Source: Clostridia bacterium
GTDB lineage: Bacteria > Bacillota > Clostridia > Oscillospirales > CAG-272
Reading direction: 5' to 3'
DNA: 56,795 bases
Assembly: GCA_017456545.1 (NCBI GenBank)
Contig: JAFTJE010000010.1
Coordinates: forward strand, 1 to 56,795
Under the pieces are notes generated by a model. That model searched no databases and had not been told where the DNA came from. It saw nothing but the letters and a program-made list of their open reading frames with translations. Both the position numbers and the translations under genes were made by a program. Shown in pieces: positions 44,511-52,750 of the stretch. Numbering within the stretch: position 1 is the stretch's first letter; each line of letters starts with the position of its first letter.

Positions 44511-45365
44511 TTATATCACGATTTTTGACCCTTTGAAGAATGCCACTGCTATTCCACCGGGACCTATGTGCGTTCCTATAACACTGCCTACCAGGACTGT
44601 GCGTAGCTCGTCTAAATGCTCATCCCATAAAAATGAGCTGTCCTTTATATATTTCTGAAGCAGTGCATCACTGAGTCCCGTATATCCGAGGAGCAAGGGC
44701 TTTGTAAAATCTACTCCTCCCGCCGACTCTATTTCTTTAATCAGCAGGTTGTTTCCGTTTTTAGAGCCTCTTGCCTTACCGAGAATTTCTATTGCTCCGT
44801 TTCTTATACAAATTACGGGCTTAATAGACAAAATTCCTCCGGCAAATGCAGACAGCCTCGATATTCTTCCACCTTTTTTAAGATATTCGAGTGTATCAAG
44901 CATTGCAATAACGCAAATATTTTCTCTTTCCTGAGTAATTCTTTCGGCAATTATCTCGGCACTTTCGCCAGCCTCTGCCATTTTAACTGCCATTTCTACA
45001 AGAATTCCCGTTCCTATAGCAGCAGATCTGCTATCTATCAAGCTCACAGTATCCTCATATCCGTCCATTGCTATTTTCGCACTTTGATAAGTTCCGGAAA
45101 GCTCTGAGGAGAGTGTAATACAAATAATCCTGTCACCCTTCTTCTTCGCGTCCTTAAATACCCTCTCAAAGGATAAGGGCCCCGGCTGACTTGTTGTGGG
45201 AAGCTCTGTACATTCCACAAGCCTCTCGTAAAATTCCTGCTTGCTTATATCAAGTCCGTCCGTAAATTGCTCACCGGAAAAACTGATTATAAGTGGTATA
45301 ACCGTAACCTTTTTTCTTATTTCCTTAGGTAAATCGGTAGTTGAATCTGTAACTATTTTTATCAT
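44511..45365 (-). CDS. DegV family fatty-acid-binding protein
   Basis: The 284-aa protein from ATG 45365 (GGAGAAG upstream; the longer frame to 45410 would run into the operator). EDD-fold signatures are 'IVTDSTTDLPKEI', 'DGLDISKQEFYERL', 'TTSQPGPLSFERVF', 'ITLSSELSGTYQSAKIA', 'LDTLEYLKKGGRIS' and 'SIKPVI', with a C-terminal 'GTHIGPGGIAVAF'. DegV/FakB proteins bind a fatty acid for phosphorylation by FakA. No fakA gene lies nearby. Expression is probably controlled by the two palindromes at its promoter. Confidence 0.93.
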   Translation of the reverse strand: MIKIVTDSTTDLPKEIRKKVTVIPLIISFSGEQFTDGLDISKQEFYERLVECTELPTTSQPGPLSFERVFKDAKKKGDRIICITLSSELSGTYQSAKIAMDGYEDTVSLIDSRSAAIGTGILVEMAVKMAEAGESAEIIAERITQERENICVIAMLDTLEYLKKGGRISRLSAFAGGILSIKPVICIRNGAIEILGKARGSKNGNNLLIKEIESAGGVDFTKPLLLGYTGLSDALLQKYIKDSSFLWDEHLDELRTVLVGSVIGTHIGPGGIAVAFFKGSKIVI

Positions 45366-45393
45366 TTTCTTCTCCAAGTATAAAAATTCACAT

Positions 45394-45446
45394 TGTTGAG
45401 ATGTCAACATTTGTGATTATAGCATATATTTGTTGAGCTGTCAACA
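45394..45446 (-). promoter_or_regulatory. degV promoter with two palindromic operators
   Basis: TTGACA (45439-45444), 17-bp spacer, TATAAT (45416-45421) on the minus strand. Two 16-bp dyads TGTTGA-N4-TCAACA lie at 45394-45409 (start site) and 45431-45446 (covering the -35). Their centres are 37 bp apart. The repressor is not encoded beside the gene. Confidence 0.85.
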
Positions 45447-45486
45447 TCTTTTTGCGTATTTATAAAAATTATTTCTCGGGAAATAG

Positions 45487-45510
45487 AAAAGGAGAGATTA
45501 CTCTCTCCTT
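45487..45510 (-). terminator. terminator after the extended sigma-factor gene
   Basis: AAGGAGAGA / TCTCTCCTT stem followed by TTCTATTT on the minus strand. Confidence 0.75.
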
Positions 45511-45516
45511 ATTTTC

Positions 45517-47127
45517 TTAATATATGTGTAAGGAAACTCCGATTGTAGTTTTTTCGGGCTTTTCGGGTATCGTTATTTCCTTCATTCTAATTAACTCATT
45601 CACAATCAATCCTCTTAAGGAAAAAATTTCATTTGACGCATTGTATTCGAGTTGATTATGAAGAATGGGATTGCTTTCCTTTCTTAATATATCTATTATT
45701 TCACTAAATATCCTTTGACATACCTCTGCAAGCTCCCTGTAATCCTTATGCTCATAAAATATATCACGGATTTTCTTCTCATTTCCGTTAGCTACAACAA
45801 CTATGTCGGGAATAATATTTCCGTCTTCGTCAGCATGAGCAAATCTGTTTTCAATTCTTTTCCAGGTGTTCTTTTCGTCAGGGGAAAGGGTATCTATGCT
45901 TTTGCCCTCAATTGTCGCTTCCTTAAGCAGAATCGCATCCCTGTAGTCGTATGACTCGGGTATTTTATTCCACATATCTCCCATAGGCAACTTGAAATGA
46001 TACAGTCTGATATTTTCAAAGTATACACCGTTCATTCCGACACCGTAACATTCGGGAATTGTCGCTTGCTCATATCCTGTAAAGCCCCAGGTTTCTCTTG
46101 AATCCTCTCGTTTGACAGGAAAATCAAGATTGATTCCCTTCACATTTAATATACAGTGATTTACAAGGAAAAGTACGACCCACCATTTAAGCTCATTATT
46201 GTTCATATTGTTCTTAACAATACCGAGCTTGTGTATTTTGTCAAAGGAGTCCGACACTATATTATTTACACACCTTGCTAATTCTTCCATATGCTTTTTC
46301 ATTGCAAAATACATATCCATCTGACATTCCTTGCTTTGGATAAAAAAGTTGGTAATATACTTATCTCCTTCTTTTTTAAGTAAGGTTGCTCTTTCAAGGA
46401 TATCAGCCTCTTCCTCGATATAAGGAAGTGCGATTCCAAGCTCTACAGAAAGCTCCTCCAATGTTGAAGGGTTATTACTTGCTTCAAGCAAAATGTTTTT
46501 GGGTATTTTTCTCTGTACAGCCTTCCAGGGCAAGCCACTTGGCTGTGAGCCGTTTGCAGCAAACCACACATCCTCGGGCTTATAGCTTCTTTTACCGAAT
46601 TCTCTTGCCATATTCATTCCTTCTTTCAGTTTTTTTCTTGCGTAGAACAGCTTTGATTTAACTGTTCCCTCGGGGAGATTTATGGATGAAGCAATATCCT
46701 TAAGCTTTTTATCATCAATATAGTAGGCTACCACAATATCTCTGTATTCCTTGGATATAAAGGCGAGCTCTCGACGCAAAAAGGAAATGTCTTCATTTAA
46801 TATATACCTTTCCTCAGCGTTCATTTCTCCGTCGTCAATATCAATATCTGTGGCATTCTCATAATCTATACAGTCACGGCTGATATGCTTCTTTTTTACC
46901 CAAAGATAATATCTGTTACGGGCAATTTTCCATACCCAAGCCGACAAGCTCTCGGGGATATGTCCTTTTTTCAGGGAATAAATAACATTAAGCGTAATAT
47001 CCTGCGCAAGATCCTCCGCCTCATATATACTGCCAGTTTTTCTTAAACAGAAATAATACAGCTTTTCCATATAGTTACCGGTAAACTCTGAAATAAGCCT
47101 TTCTGTCATTAGCTGTTGTGAACTCAT
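45517..47127 (-). CDS. ECF-like sigma factor with a long C-terminal extension
   Basis: The 536-aa protein. Residues 1-75 form sigma region 2 ('LYYFCLRKTGSIYEAEDLAQDITLNVIYSLKKG', 'AWVWKIARNRYYLW') and residues about 118-170 form sigma region 4 ('YRDIVVAYYIDDKKLKDIASSINLPEGTVKSKLFYARKKLKEG'). The remaining 365 residues are unusual: a probable winged-helix segment ('NPSTLEELSVELGIALPYIEEEADILERATLLKKEGDKY', about 218-258) and a larger alpha/beta region I do not recognise. ECF sigma factors are normally about 180 aa. The tail may be a cytosolic sensor replacing an anti-sigma factor. It is transcribed alone. Confidence 0.82.
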   Translation of the reverse strand: MSSQQLMTERLISEFTGNYMEKLYYFCLRKTGSIYEAEDLAQDITLNVIYSLKKGHIPESLSAWVWKIARNRYYLWVKKKHISRDCIDYENATDIDIDDGEMNAEERYILNEDISFLRRELAFISKEYRDIVVAYYIDDKKLKDIASSINLPEGTVKSKLFYARKKLKEGMNMAREFGKRSYKPEDVWFAANGSQPSGLPWKAVQRKIPKNILLEASNNPSTLEELSVELGIALPYIEEEADILERATLLKKEGDKYITNFFIQSKECQMDMYFAMKKHMEELARCVNNIVSDSFDKIHKLGIVKNNMNNNELKWWVVLFLVNHCILNVKGINLDFPVKREDSRETWGFTGYEQATIPECYGVGMNGVYFENIRLYHFKLPMGDMWNKIPESYDYRDAILLKEATIEGKSIDTLSPDEKNTWKRIENRFAHADEDGNIIPDIVVVANGNEKKIRDIFYEHKDYRELAEVCQRIFSEIIDILRKESNPILHNQLEYNASNEIFSLRGLIVNELIRMKEITIPEKPEKTTIGVSLHIY

Positions 47128-47202
47128 CTTTTATCCCCCCTTCACCCATATAGTGTACGAATAAAAAATTCGGTTGAAAGAAATTTGTATTTTTATAAGC
47201 TT

Positions 47203-47231
47203 ATTTTATCACATAAGACCGACAATGTAAA
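47203..47231 (-). promoter_or_regulatory. promoter for the extended sigma-factor gene
   Basis: TTTACA (47226-47231), 17-bp spacer, TAAAAT (47203-47208) on the minus strand. Confidence 0.65.
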
Positions 47232-47232
47232 C

Positions 47233-47271
47233 AAAAAAATGCAGGAGGCGTTTTCGCCTCCTGCATTTTTA
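47233..47271 (-). terminator. terminator after the serpin operon
   Basis: Very strong stem AATGCAGGAGGCG / CGCCTCCTGCATT with T-runs on both sides. Confidence 0.9.
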
Positions 47272-47278
47272 TTTTATA

Positions 47279-48868
47279 TTAAACCGGCTGATTAACTACG
47301 CCTATAAACAAGGGAAGTCCGTCAGGGCTTGTAACTACAAATATAAACGGCCTGTCAAGGGTAAAATCTACTATCTCAGGTGGTGGATATCCTCCCCACA
47401 TATCAACCCGAACATAAGCAGCTCCTGAGCAGCTCTTCTCGTCTACCGATACCCTTACACCGTGCTCCATTTTGGTTACATAAGGGCTGTTTTCAGGGAA
47501 AAACTCGGAAAAATTAGCATTTTTGCCGTCAAAGCATTCTGTTATTCCAAGAGCTTTAATATCCGATATAATATCCTTTTTCATTGAAATATCAAATTTT
47601 GGCAATGACAGATTCACTTGGCATGTTGCCACATTTACCCCTGTACCCGGATTATTTATAAAGGCTATCGCCTCATCATTTGATAAAAGCTCAGATATGC
47701 TTATGTTTTCGTCAGGGAGAATAAAATACATCATACCGTCATTACCCAAATGCTTATAAGTAGCTGAAAACATTTCTCCGTAATAATATGTTCCCAAGCC
47801 GTTCTTTTGATTCATAAAATCACACTGAATATCGCCTGTAGGAGAGTGGAAAACACTCTTTTTCGTTAGTTCCTTGTTGAATTCAGCATTCCAGCTTGCC
47901 TGGAAATAAAGAGTCGAAGCAAGCACCATAATGGTATTACTATCAAATTTTTCATCATCTATTACACCGTCAAGAAAGCCCCCTGTTTCCTTTCTCAACC
48001 ATTCGGTATATGCCTTACTGTACTCGTCACTGCCCATGTCACCGTGAAAAACAGAAGCATAATAGTTTTGTGTAAGGGAAGAACAGTCGCCGTACCGTAT
48101 ATTTTCGTTGAGCCAGAGTGAGCTTGCCAATCGGCTTGCGGTTTGACCGTCATCACGGTAGCAGGCATTCCATACCGAATTTGCCTGTATCCGAAGCTCC
48201 TCTATGCTTTCGGCACCGAGGGCATCTAATATTTGCTGTCTCGTTTCGCCTGAGCTGATTTCCGCAAGCATTGCAAGTGTCATATAAACATTTACGGGAG
48301 AATATACTGCATTTTCAGTTGTTGCATCACCTAAAATCGACTGTGTGCTATTATTGAAGAAGCCTGCAAGATTTTTACCTGCTCCATAATATTCCCTCTG
48401 CTTCCAAAGGGCATTTATCCATTCATCATACTCATCGCTGTTATAATCCGAGGTATATTTAGCCATTATGGGATACGAAGGAGATGCCACCGAATAAGTA
48501 AGCAACAGAGCATCGTTTGGAACATAAATATTATTATCGGGTAATGTGGTTGTATCTCCGCCGGGAGCATGGATATCATTGCCGGGTAATGTGGTCGTAT
48601 CTCCGTTGGGAACATAAACATCATTGCCTGATGCTGTGGTCATATCTCCAATCAGACTCGAGCCGGGACTTATAACATTATTAAGTAGTATAACACTGCA
48701 AAGTATTAAGGCTACCACTGCGGCAGAGATGGGGCCTATCCTCTTTAATTTTATTTTTTTCTTATATTTGAAAAACTCTTTTTTGTGCTTTTGGGGTTGC
48801 AAATTTGCATCTTCTATAAGCTCAGTGTCAATAAAGCTCATAGCTTCAAAAATATTTTCGCCCTTCAT
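47279..48868 (-). CDS. membrane-anchored serpin
   Basis: The 529-aa protein. Residues 1-46 are a charged cytosolic tail and 48-66 a single membrane helix. Residues about 75-120 are a linker with three imperfect GD-TTT-LPGND repeats, and about 155-529 are a serpin fold: 'NAVYSPVNVYMTLAMLAEISSGETRQQIL', 'VLASTLYFQASWNAEF', 'LPKFDISMKKDI', and the C-terminal 'FTLDRPFIFVVTSPDGLPLFIGVVNQP'. The reactive-loop hinge reads 'DEKSCSGAAYVRVDMWGG', departing from the usual E-x-G-T-E-A-A. The cytosolic tail and the 4-bp overlap with the ECF sigma gene suggest an anti-sigma role for the tail. The serpin would face outward and could trap host or bacterial proteases. Confidence 0.9.
   Translation of the reverse strand: MKGENIFEAMSFIDTELIEDANLQPQKHKKEFFKYKKKIKLKRIGPISAAVVALILCSVILLNNVISPGSSLIGDMTTASGNDVYVPNGDTTTLPGNDIHAPGGDTTTLPDNNIYVPNDALLLTYSVASPSYPIMAKYTSDYNSDEYDEWINALWKQREYYGAGKNLAGFFNNSTQSILGDATTENAVYSPVNVYMTLAMLAEISSGETRQQILDALGAESIEELRIQANSVWNACYRDDGQTASRLASSLWLNENIRYGDCSSLTQNYYASVFHGDMGSDEYSKAYTEWLRKETGGFLDGVIDDEKFDSNTIMVLASTLYFQASWNAEFNKELTKKSVFHSPTGDIQCDFMNQKNGLGTYYYGEMFSATYKHLGNDGMMYFILPDENISISELLSNDEAIAFINNPGTGVNVATCQVNLSLPKFDISMKKDIISDIKALGITECFDGKNANFSEFFPENSPYVTKMEHGVRVSVDEKSCSGAAYVRVDMWGGYPPPEIVDFTLDRPFIFVVTSPDGLPLFIGVVNQPV
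48536..48648 (-). repeat. short tandem coding repeats in the serpin linker
   Basis: Three imperfect copies of a roughly 51-bp unit encode GD(M/T)TT-x-x-GN/DN-(D/N)-(V/I)-(Y/H)-(V/A)-P. On the plus strand each includes GTAATGTGGT(T/C)GTATCTCC or a diverged version. It is probably a flexible stalk whose length could vary by slippage. Confidence 0.75.
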
Positions 48869-49422
48869 ATTTCAACACCTTCCTTTTCCAAGTATTTTTT
48901 AAGAGAACGACGCAGGCGTAGTAAAATAGCCTTTACTGAATTTTCATTTATCGAATGTCTTTTGGCTATTTCCGACAAAGAATCAACATACCAATACCTT
49001 CTTATAAAGATGCTTCTGTTTCTTTTGTTAAGAGATTTAAGAAAGCTATCAAGTGCTTTACCCAGTAGCATTTTGTCAATTATATCTCCATAATTGGATT
49101 GTGGTATACACTCATATAATTCAGCAATAGCTATATCTGTCCTTGAGCCTGTGCGTTTCAGCGATGTGTTATATCTCAATCTGTCGATAGCCGTGCTTCT
49201 GGCAAGCATCCCAAAAAATCCACACAGTGAACGGGGATTTTCCGGTGGAATAGTATTCCAAGCCTTTAAGAAGGTATCATTTACTATTTCCTTAGCATCG
49301 TCTTCATTCTCGACGATTCTATAGGCTATAGAATAGCAATACTTGCCGTACATTCTATCAGATTCAGAAATCGCCTGCTCATTTCTTTCATTAAACAGCC
49401 TTATAATTTCCTTATCGTCCAT
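48865..49422 (-). CDS. ECF RNA polymerase sigma factor
   Basis: The 185-aa protein from ATG 49422 (GGAG 7 nt upstream; the ATG at 49428 is too close). Region 2: 'YCYSIAYRIVENEDDAKEIVNDTFLKAWNTIP', 'FFGMLARSTAIDRLRY'. Region 4: 'NRSIFIRRYWYVDSLSEIAKRHSINENSVKAILLRLRRSLKKYL'. It is translationally coupled to the membrane-anchored serpin, whose N-terminal tail could hold the sigma factor at the membrane. It probably activates its own operon. Confidence 0.92.
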   Translation of the reverse strand: MDDKEIIRLFNERNEQAISESDRMYGKYCYSIAYRIVENEDDAKEIVNDTFLKAWNTIPPENPRSLCGFFGMLARSTAIDRLRYNTSLKRTGSRTDIAIAELYECIPQSNYGDIIDKMLLGKALDSFLKSLNKRNRSIFIRRYWYVDSLSEIAKRHSINENSVKAILLRLRRSLKKYLEKEGVEI

Positions 49423-49438
49423 TATCATTCTCCTTTCC

Positions 49439-49466
49439 TTTCGTTTATCTACTTATATAAACGAAA
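49439..49466 (-). promoter_or_regulatory. 10-bp-arm palindrome in the leader of the sigma-serpin operon
   Basis: TTTCGTTTAT and ATAAACGAAA flank an 8-nt centre, just upstream of the RBS. It may be an operator or an mRNA hairpin that controls translation. Confidence 0.6.
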
Positions 49467-49503
49467 AAAATTATGAAGGGTTACGGTCAAAATAAAAAAT
49501 TCT

Positions 49504-49533
49504 AAAAAAGAGGAGAATAATTCTCCTCTTTTT
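49504..49533 (-). terminator. terminator after kdgK
   Basis: AAAAAGAGGAGAA / TTCTCCTCTTTTT stem with T-run on the minus strand. Confidence 0.85.
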
Positions 49534-49550
49534 CCTATATTAAGTATAGC

Positions 49551-50573
49551 TTATCTCTGAACTCTGCCTGAGCCATCGCCACCTGCAAGCTTTTCAACCT
49601 CGGAAACGGAAACTCTGTTATAGTCACCCTCCACGCTGTGCTTAAGAGCTGATGCGGCAACTGCAAATTCGATAATTTCCTTAGAGGACTTACCTGACAA
49701 AATAGCATAGATAAGACCACCTCCGAAGGAGTCTCCACCACCTACACGGTCAACAATATGTAAATGATAGCTCTTGGAGAAGTAATAATCCTCACCGTCA
49801 TAGAGCATACCTGCCCAGTCATTATCACTTGCCGAAATGGAAGAACGAAGTGTAATAGCAACCTTTTCAAAGCCGAACTTATCAGCAAGCTGCTTAGCAA
49901 CGGACTTGTAGCCCTCATGGTTAAGCTTGCCACCGTAAATATCGGTGTTTTCAGCCTCTATGCCGAATACATCCTTTGCATCCTCCTCATTGGAAATGCA
50001 TACATCAACATACTGACAAAGGTCTGTCATTGCCTCTCTTGCCTCTGCTCTTGTCCAGAGCTTACCACGGTAGTTAAGGTCGCAGGAAATTTTTACTCCC
50101 TTAGCCTTAGCAGCCTTACAAGCCTCACGGCAGATTTCTACAACATTGGGACCGAGAGCAGGTGTGATACCTGTAAAGTGGAACCAATCAGCACCCTCAA
50201 ATATGCTGTCCCAATCAAAATCGGAAGCAGATGCCTCCTGGATAGCAGAGTGAGCTCTGTCATAAATACATACGGAGCCTCTCTGGGATGCACCCTTTTC
50301 AAGATAATAAATACCTACTCTGTCTCCACCTCTTACGATTTTGGAGGTGTCAACACCGAAGTAACGAAGTGAGTTTACTGCTGCCTGACCGATTGCATGC
50401 TTAGGAAGCTTTGTAACATAAACGCTATCCATACCGTAATTAGCAAGGGATACAGCAACATTCGCCTCACCACCACCGAAGGTAGCCTGCATCTGGTCAT
50501 TCTGGAAGAATCTGTAATATCCGTTAGGTGCGAGTCTTAACATAAGCTCGCCAAATGTAACTATTTTAGCCAT
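49551..50573 (-). CDS. kdgK: 2-keto-3-deoxygluconate kinase (PfkB family)
   Basis: The 340-aa carbohydrate kinase from ATG 50573. 'KIVTFGELMLRLAPNGY' at the start, 'ATFGGGEANVAVSLANYG' (sugar binding), 'CDLNYRGKLW', and the ATP/anion motif 'VDRVGGGDSFGGGLIYAIL' with the catalytic Asp. It phosphorylates 2-keto-3-deoxygluconate to KDPG, the substrate of the Eda aldolase encoded by the overlapping upstream gene. Together they make the lower Entner-Doudoroff/uronate branch. Specificity for KDG rests on the neighbour. Confidence 0.92.
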   Translation of the reverse strand: MAKIVTFGELMLRLAPNGYYRFFQNDQMQATFGGGEANVAVSLANYGMDSVYVTKLPKHAIGQAAVNSLRYFGVDTSKIVRGGDRVGIYYLEKGASQRGSVCIYDRAHSAIQEASASDFDWDSIFEGADWFHFTGITPALGPNVVEICREACKAAKAKGVKISCDLNYRGKLWTRAEAREAMTDLCQYVDVCISNEEDAKDVFGIEAENTDIYGGKLNHEGYKSVAKQLADKFGFEKVAITLRSSISASDNDWAGMLYDGEDYYFSKSYHLHIVDRVGGGDSFGGGLIYAILSGKSSKEIIEFAVAASALKHSVEGDYNRVSVSEVEKLAGGDGSGRVQR

Positions 50574-51210
50574 TGTTTCTTGCCTCCTTAACAATTTCTA
50601 CCGACTGACGGCAGAGAGCTGTAATTTCATCCCATTTACCGTTATCGATAAGGTCTGCTGTTACCATATAGGAGCCTCCGCAAGCACAGATAACGGGGCA
50701 CTTAATATAATCCTTAAGATTTTTGAGTGAAATTCCACCTGTGGGCATAACCTTGAACATAGGGAACGGAGCACTCATAGCCTTAATTTTAGCAAGTCCG
50801 CCCGACTGCTCAGCAGGGAAGAACTTAAGAACCTTAAGACCGAATTTATATGCTGCGTGGTAATCTGTGGGGGTTGTACAGCCGGGATAGATAGCTATAC
50901 CCTTTTCCTGACAGTACGCAACAAGCTCAGGGTCAAATCCGGGAGTTACAATGAACTCAGCTCCTGCAGCGATTGCCTTGTCAATATGCTCTGTGGTCAT
51001 TACAGTACCTGCACCGCAAAGCATCTCGGGGCATGCCTCCTTCATAAGCTTGATAGCAGTATCTGCACCGGCTGCACGGAAGGTAACCTCTGCAATCGGT
51101 ACACCGCCTGCACAAAGAGCCTTAGCAAGAGGAGCTGCATCTCTTTCGGGATTGTTGAGCTTGATAACAGGCACTACGCCAATTTGTTCAACTCTTGTGT
51201 TAATATCCAT
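50566..51210 (-). CDS. eda: KDPG aldolase (bifunctional KHG/KDPG type)
   Basis: Cleaves KDPG to pyruvate and glyceraldehyde 3-phosphate. The 214-aa protein from ATG 51210 (GGAG 9 nt upstream). Barrel motifs are 'VIKLNNPERDAAPLAKALCAGGVPIAEVTFR' with the catalytic Glu, 'CGAGTVMT', 'FIVTPGF', 'LKFFPAEQSGGLAKIKAM' with the Schiff-base Lys (about residue 132), and 'MPTGGIS'. It overlaps kdgK by 8 bp. Confidence 0.95.
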   Translation of the reverse strand: MDINTRVEQIGVVPVIKLNNPERDAAPLAKALCAGGVPIAEVTFRAAGADTAIKLMKEACPEMLCGAGTVMTTEHIDKAIAAGAEFIVTPGFDPELVAYCQEKGIAIYPGCTTPTDYHAAYKFGLKVLKFFPAEQSGGLAKIKAMSAPFPMFKVMPTGGISLKNLKDYIKCPVICACGGSYMVTADLIDNGKWDEITALCRQSVEIVKEARNNG

Positions 51211-51243
51211 AAACAAAATCTCCTTTGTATATTTATCATTTTT

Positions 51244-51272
51244 ATTTTACCACTATTTTACTTTAATTTCAA
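51244..51272 (-). promoter_or_regulatory. SigA promoter for eda-kdgK
   Basis: TTGAAA (51267-51272), 17-bp spacer, TAAAAT (51244-51249) on the minus strand. Confidence 0.75.
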
Positions 51273-51313
51273 TACATTATCTTAATAAATTTAACTACCC
51301 CTTTATATAAATC

Positions 51314-51342
51314 TTGTACAAACTGAAATAATGTGCTATACT
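51314..51342 (+). promoter_or_regulatory. SigA promoter for the PHP gene
   Basis: TTGTAC (51314-51319), 17-bp spacer, TATACT (51337-51342). Confidence 0.7.
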
Positions 51343-51372
51343 TATACCATAAAGGGTATTTAAGGAGACGCT

Positions 51373-52059
51373 ATGGAACAGTATAAATATCAGATGCATG
51401 TACACACTACCCCCTGCTCCCACTGTGGGCTTATGACCCCATATGAGCTGTGCAAGGGACTCCACGATATGGGCTACAAGGGTGCTGTTTTAACTAATCA
51501 TTTTTTTCACGGAAATACAGGAATTGACAGGAGTCTGCCCTGGGAAGAATTTGTAAAAGCCTACGAAAAGGATTATAAGGACTGCCTTGAAGCATCAAAG
51601 GAATTCGACTTGGATATACTCTTCGGTATTGAGGAGGTTGTTGTGCCGGGGCTTGAAATACTTTGCTACGGCTTGACACCAAAAATATTATACAATAATC
51701 CACACCTCCGTGATTGCGATACCGAAGCATGGGTGGAGACAATGAGAAAAAACGGAGTTGTATTAGTACAGGCTCATCCCTTCAGAGAGGCATTTTACAT
51801 ACCCAATCCCGGTCCTCTTCCTCTCCGTCTGATAGACGGTGTTGAAATATATAACCGTGGAAACGGCACGCCTGAAATGAATGAAGCGACACTGCAGCTT
51901 GCCGAAGAAAATCCACTGCTTATAAGACTTTCCGGTGCCGATGCCCACTGCATAGAGCATATACCGTACGGTGGAATTGTAACGAAAAAACGCATACGCA
52001 ACGAAAAAGCTCTTGCAGAGGCACTAAAAAATAAACAGTTTGAACCGATTATACCGTAA
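51373..52059 (+). CDS. PHP-domain phosphoesterase
   Basis: The 228-aa metal-dependent protein has 'QMHVHTTPCSHCGLMTPYEL' (first metal cluster), 'AVLTNHFF', 'LFGIEEVV', 'VLVQAHPFREAF' and 'LSGADAHCIEHI'. PHP proteins of this size hydrolyse small phosphoesters such as 3',5'-nucleoside bisphosphates or sugar phosphates. The substrate here is unknown. The Cys/His-rich 'PCSHCG' is typical of this subgroup. Confidence 0.85.
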   Translation: MEQYKYQMHVHTTPCSHCGLMTPYELCKGLHDMGYKGAVLTNHFFHGNTGIDRSLPWEEFVKAYEKDYKDCLEASKEFDLDILFGIEEVVVPGLEILCYGLTPKILYNNPHLRDCDTEAWVETMRKNGVVLVQAHPFREAFYIPNPGPLPLRLIDGVEIYNRGNGTPEMNEATLQLAEENPLLIRLSGADAHCIEHIPYGGIVTKKRIRNEKALAEALKNKQFEPIIP

Positions 52060-52063
52060 TTGA

Positions 52064-52100
52064 AGGCTGACTCTATATGTAGGGTCAGCTCTTTTTATCT
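52064..52100 (+). terminator. terminator after the PHP gene
   Basis: GCTGAC / GTCAGC-centred hairpin followed by TCTTTTTATC. Confidence 0.75.
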
Positions 52101-52237
52101 GTTCTCGGCTTAACTTATAAAAATTGTAAACACTAATAGCAGATTTAACATAACTCTTACACTTTATAAATCTTTCAAAAACAAGGAGATGATAAAATAC
52201 TGTGAAAATTATAATAAGCGGTAAGGGACGGGACAGC

Positions 52238-52720
52238 ATGGATAAGGAATTTATATCTTATATACGGGAAATTACAAGCTCCAAGGAATTTCAAAGGATG
52301 AAAAAGCATAAGCACCATATCAACGGTACAGTATACGGTCATTCCGTAAAGGTTGCATATCTTTGCTACAGACACCACAAGAGATATGGACTTAAAATGG
52401 ATATTAAGGAGCTGATAATTGGTGCTCTTCTTCACGACTATTATCTGTATAATCTACACGGTGTGGGGGAAAAACACAGATTTCACTGGTTCAAGCATCC
52501 AAAATGTGCCCTTAAAAATGCACTGAAGAAATATCCCGACCTTACCGATATGCAAAGAGATATGATAAAGCACCATATGTTTCCACTAACACCTATTCCT
52601 CCGAAAACAAAAGCCGGCTGGTTAATTTGCTTCTATGACAAGGTGGCAGCAATAAGTGACAGATTTGAAACGAAGAAAAACCGTAAAATCAGCTTTCATA
52701 ATATTCCGTCAAAACAATAA
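52238..52720 (+). CDS. HD-domain phosphohydrolase
   Basis: The 160-aa protein from ATG 52238, which has AAGGGA upstream and gives the N-terminus usual for the family. A GTG at 52202 would add 12 residues. Motifs are 'FQRMKKHKHHINGTVYGHSVKVAYLCYR' (first His), 'LIIGALLHDYYLYNLHG' (HD pair) and 'MIKHHMFPLTPIPPKTKAGWLICFYDKVAAISDRF' with the distal His and Asp. The protein is cytosolic. The substrate is not known. A strong RBS at 52183-52188 is better placed for an 11-codon ORF (52189-52224) that could act as a leader. Confidence 0.85.
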   Translation: MDKEFISYIREITSSKEFQRMKKHKHHINGTVYGHSVKVAYLCYRHHKRYGLKMDIKELIIGALLHDYYLYNLHGVGEKHRFHWFKHPKCALKNALKKYPDLTDMQRDMIKHHMFPLTPIPPKTKAGWLICFYDKVAAISDRFETKKNRKISFHNIPSKQ

Positions 52721-52748
52721 AAATGCGACACTTGGTCGCATTTTTATT
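52717..52748. terminator. bidirectional terminator
   Basis: AATAAAAATGCGAC / GTCGCATTTTTATT stem between the HD gene and the minus-strand small ORF. Confidence 0.85.
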
Positions 52749-52750
52749 GT

